Source: CAYZAW01 sp964476505 (lineage in GTDB: Bacteria; Bacillota; Clostridia; Christensenellales; CAG-138). From it: 25,926 bases of DNA. Shown piece after piece: positions 23,582 to 25,926 of this stretch (the first letter of the stretch is position 1; every line of letters starts with the position of its first letter). The position numbers and the translations under genes are program-made. The notes beneath the pieces were generated by a model, which did no database searches, was not told where the DNA came from, and worked only from the letters and a program-made list of their open reading frames with translations. The stretch lies in contig CAYZAW010000032.1 in NCBI GenBank assembly GCA_964476505.1, forward strand, positions 1 through 25,926. The letters run 5' to 3'.

Positions 23582-24976
23582 CTATTTCTCCTGTGGCTTC
23601 TGCTCCGCTTGATACGTTAGCGCCGCCCGGCGCAAACGCATAAGCGTTGTGCAAAACAGCGGCAGGCATAATAGGAACGTTAATCCGTCGGAGGCTGCCT
23701 GCGTCCACTCCAAGCCGCCAACGCCGTACAGGTGCAGCAGCAGATACAGCAGCGGGATAAAGCATACGCCCTGCCGCATCAGCGCCAGCAACGCCGCAGG
23801 CACCGGCCGGGCGATCGCCATAAACAAGCCGTTTGTTAGCATAATCACGCCCAACAGCGGCAGCGCCGCCGCCTGCGCCCGTAACGTATTTACGCCGATG
23901 GCGATCACCGCCGGGTCGTTTCTGAACAAGCCCACCATAGGCTCCGCAAAAACGATCAGCAGCACGCCGAAAAACGTCATAACGCCAACGCCCGAGAGCA
24001 GCGTGAATCCGTAGGAGCGGTACACCCTGTCGTGCCTGCCCGCGCCGTAATTATAGCCGCAAATGGGCTGAAAGCCTTGGCCGTACCCCACCAGCGTGGA
24101 AAACACTAAAAACATGATGCGCGAAACAACGGAAAACGCCGCCACCGCCGCGTCCCCATAGCCCTTGGCAGCATTGTTGAGCAGGATGGAGGCCGTGCTG
24201 TTGAGGCCTGAACGCAAAAAGGAGGGAGCGCCAACCCGCACAAGCTCGTACAGCATCTCCCACTTTGGCGTTATGTACGACAGCTTGATGGAAAGGGCGC
24301 TAAAGCCGCGCTTGCTTTTGTAGAAATACAGCAAAAGAAGAAAGCTGGTCAGCTGGCCGATGGCGGTCGCAATGCCCGCCCCCGCCGTGCCCAGCCCAAA
24401 CGCAAATATAAAAATGGGGTCTAAGAGGATATTGAGCACCGCCCCCAGGGACATGCCAATCAAGGCCAGCGTGGCGCTGCCCTCGGCGCGAAGCGTGTTG
24501 TTTAACACATAGGAGGCGGCAAAGAAGGGTGCCGCCAGAAAGATGTACACGCCGTAATCGATGGCGTAGGGCAATATGGTTTCGGTTGCGCCAAACAAAC
24601 GCATTACCGGTGCACGAAACAGAATGCCGAAAAGCCCGTATACCGCGCCTAACAGCATGGCGCAAACGAGTGCCGTGGATGCCGTGCGGCTGGCCTCCTC
24701 TGTTTGCTCCGAGCCCAGCAACCGGGAAATGCGGCTGGACGCGCCGTGGGCAAACACAAAGGAAAGCGCCTGCAAAAGGCCGATTATGGGAAACACGATT
24801 CCCACTGCGCCTGTGGCGCTGTTGCCCAGCTTGCCCACAAAAAAGGTATCCACCATATTGTAAACCGCACCCACCAGCATGCTGATGATGGAGGGCAGCG
24901 CCACGGATGGAATCAGCCTGTGCATGGGGGCGGTCAGCATTTGTTCCCGCCGCGTGGCAGGATCGTTTCGTTTCAT
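23582..24976 (-). CDS. MATE family multidrug exporter
   Basis: The 464-residue protein has 12 predicted helices in two related halves, as in MATE transporters. The N-terminal stretch MLVGAVYNMVDTFFVGKLG and the following loop with ASSRISRLLG are typical of the bacterial NorM/DinF-like branch. These use a sodium or proton gradient to expel cationic drugs or metabolites; the substrate here is not predictable. AAGGGA precedes the ATG. The gene starts 21 bp after the stop of the chromate-transporter half, so it is the third gene of that operon. Confidence 0.92.
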   Translation of the reverse strand: MKRNDPATRREQMLTAPMHRLIPSVALPSIISMLVGAVYNMVDTFFVGKLGNSATGAVGIVFPIIGLLQALSFVFAHGASSRISRLLGSEQTEEASRTASTALVCAMLLGAVYGLFGILFRAPVMRLFGATETILPYAIDYGVYIFLAAPFFAASYVLNNTLRAEGSATLALIGMSLGAVLNILLDPIFIFAFGLGTAGAGIATAIGQLTSFLLLLYFYKSKRGFSALSIKLSYITPKWEMLYELVRVGAPSFLRSGLNSTASILLNNAAKGYGDAAVAAFSVVSRIMFLVFSTLVGYGQGFQPICGYNYGAGRHDRVYRSYGFTLLSGVGVMTFFGVLLIVFAEPMVGLFRNDPAVIAIGVNTLRAQAAALPLLGVIMLTNGLFMAIARPVPAALLALMRQGVCFIPLLYLLLHLYGVGGLEWTQAASDGLTFLLCLPLFCTTLMRLRRAALTYQAEQKPQEK

Positions 24977-24997
24977 GGAATCCCTTCTTTTTACAGT

Positions 24998-25549
24998 TTA
25001 CAGAGAAAACGCGATCCCGCAGACCGCCGCAATGCCGATATACAGGATGGGGTGCAGCTTGCTACCCTTTTTGGTTTGCAGGCAGAAAACGAATGCCGCC
25101 AGCAAAATAACGGACAGCCAGCCCTTGCCAACGCCGCCGTCAAACAGCAACGCGCTTTGCAGCACCGTATAGCCCGCTGCGGCGATCAGACCCGTTACCG
25201 CCGGGCGAAGCCCGCTAAACGCACCCATGACCAGCCTGTTTTTTTGATAGCGCTCCAGCATGCCCGCGATCAACAGTATCACCAATAGCGACGGCAGCAC
25301 CAGCGACAGCGTTGCCAGTATGCCGCCTAATACCCCCGCCACGGTGTAGCCCGCATAAGTAGCCATGTTTACGCCGATAGGCCCCGGCGTGCTTTCCCCC
25401 ACGGCGATCATATTGGCAAGCATCTCCATCGTAAACCAGTTGGGATGCGTTTGAGACATCTGCGTTAAAAAGGGAATGGTGGCCATGCCGCCGCCAACGG
25501 CAAACAAGCCTGTTTTGAAGAACTCCCAGCAAAGCGATAACAACTCCAT
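24998..25549 (-). CDS. Chromate transporter family, second half protein
   Basis: The 183-residue membrane protein is a single CHR domain: the N-terminal FFKTGLFAVGGGMATIPFL and the ESTPGPIGVNMATYAGY motif are diagnostic. Short-chain members work as pairs encoded by adjacent genes, and family members move chromate outwards, although many clostridial ones may carry another anion. I start it at the ATG at 25547-25549, whose last coordinate overlaps the preceding gene's TGA by one base, which implies coupled translation. The long open frame further upstream overlaps the first half gene and is rejected. Confidence 0.9.
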   Translation of the reverse strand: MELLSLCWEFFKTGLFAVGGGMATIPFLTQMSQTHPNWFTMEMLANMIAVGESTPGPIGVNMATYAGYTVAGVLGGILATLSLVLPSLLVILLIAGMLERYQKNRLVMGAFSGLRPAVTGLIAAAGYTVLQSALLFDGGVGKGWLSVILLAAFVFCLQTKKGSKLHPILYIGIAAVCGIAFSL

Positions 25550-25926
25550 CAGGCAGCCCTCCCGTTCCACACGGCAATGCCCGCCAAGGCTGCACCTATC
25601 ACGACGAACACCGGCGATACCCCCAGCACCGCTACCAGCACAAAGGCAACGACGCAAAGGAGTATTTGCAGCCAGCTTCCCCGTATCCGCGTTTTCCAAT
25701 CCTGCGGCTCGCTCTCCTTGGATTTTTGCAGCACGTTGGCGCGAAACAGCCTGATCACCGCGGATACGATCAGCGCTGCCACGGCGATACGGATGCCCGA
25801 AAACGCATGCTGTACCGCCGGGATGTGTGCAAAGTTCGATAATAGCGCCGCAATGGCAGTGATGATGATGATAGACGGAATCACCACACCCAGCGTTGCC
25901 ACCACGCCGCCCATCGTTTTTTTCTG
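25549..25926 (-). CDS. Chromate transporter family, first half protein (partial)
   Basis: Only the last 125 codons are in the window; the 5' end is beyond its right edge and the ATG at 25914 is internal. The visible part has several hydrophobic helices and the motif GGVVATLGVVIPSIIII, equivalent to GGILATLSLVLPSLLVI in its partner, so it is the other CHR half. A charged loop (QKSKESEPQDWKTRIRG) separates two helix groups. Its stop overlaps the partner's start. Confidence 0.88.
   Translation of the reverse strand, partial: QKKTMGGVVATLGVVIPSIIIITAIAALLSNFAHIPAVQHAFSGIRIAVAALIVSAVIRLFRANVLQKSKESEPQDWKTRIRGSWLQILLCVVAFVLVAVLGVSPVFVVIGAALAGIAVWNGRAA

Noticed and set aside
23487..23765. Longer YccF start overlapping the MATE gene
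   Set aside because: There is no ribosome site there, and the YccF family begins at MRFLGN, which has AAGGAGA in front.
25550..25699. Fifty-residue N-terminal extension of the second chromate-transporter half
   Set aside because: It is antiphase to the first half gene's coding sequence. The overlapping TGATG junction gives the expected start.
1..25926. c-di-GMP (GEMM) riboswitch near the signalling genes
   Set aside because: I looked in the leaders of the giant protein, cyclase and HD-GYP genes and found no recognisable GEMM core. A covariance search would be decisive.
1..25926. CRISPR array, tRNA or rRNA genes
   Set aside because: No regularly spaced repeats, cloverleaf sequences or rRNA-like stretches were recognised by eye.

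Overview
This is a chromosomal stretch of a mid-to-high G+C Bacillota, most likely class Clostridia and probably gut-associated. The grounds are the gene set (DUF1836 protein, DegV, LytTR/GHKL two-component pair, CarD-like factor, YjdF with its leader RNA), a perfect CIRCE operator, strong AGGAGG ribosome binding sites, and GTG/TTG starts. The species cannot be named. No CRISPR array, phage gene, transposase, tRNA or rRNA was seen.

Layout. 1-357: no convincing gene. It holds a terminator-bearing repeat, a strongly foldable 132-nt segment and a half-repeat. 358-2853: a small lipoprotein gene divergent from a LytTR response regulator and GHKL sensor kinase pair. 2901-3030: second copy of the repeat. 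3034-4662: DegV-type fatty-acid-binding protein divergent from a DUF1836 protein. 4719-6760 (minus): MFS drug-efflux-type transporter preceded by a regulator with two MerR DNA-binding domains. 6827-15609 (minus): a two-gene signalling operon, with a 1928-residue REC/GGDEF/EAL/multi-PAS/GGDEF/REC/PAS protein followed by a hybrid histidine kinase carrying an N-terminal Hpt domain. 15755-17066: yjdF with a candidate yjdF-motif riboswitch, then a lipoprotein. 17099-18271: CarD-like regulator with a structured leader, convergent with an Hsp20 gene. 18460-20615: CIRCE operator, membrane diguanylate cyclase, and a convergent HD-GYP phosphodiesterase. 20863-22987: glycerophosphodiester phosphodiesterase convergent with a second MFS transporter. 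23121-25926 (minus): YccF, MATE exporter, and a split chromate transporter cut by the window end.

How it may work together. Four genes between 6.8 and 20.6 kb encode cyclic-di-GMP turnover or its phosphorelay input: the giant protein (EAL and GGDEF), its partner kinase, a membrane GGDEF protein and an HD-GYP protein. The kinase senses through an extracytoplasmic domain. Its REC and Hpt modules could relay phosphate to the two REC domains of the giant protein, tuning synthesis against breakdown of c-di-GMP. A second theme is small-molecule efflux and detoxification: YjdF riboswitch, MerR-MFS, MATE and chromate transporter.

The observations I find most worth checking are non-coding: the repeat pair whose hairpin stems differ by matched insertions on both arms, the folded segment at 106-237, the yjdF leader with a sequence complementary to its Shine-Dalgarno, and the structured leader of the CarD gene.
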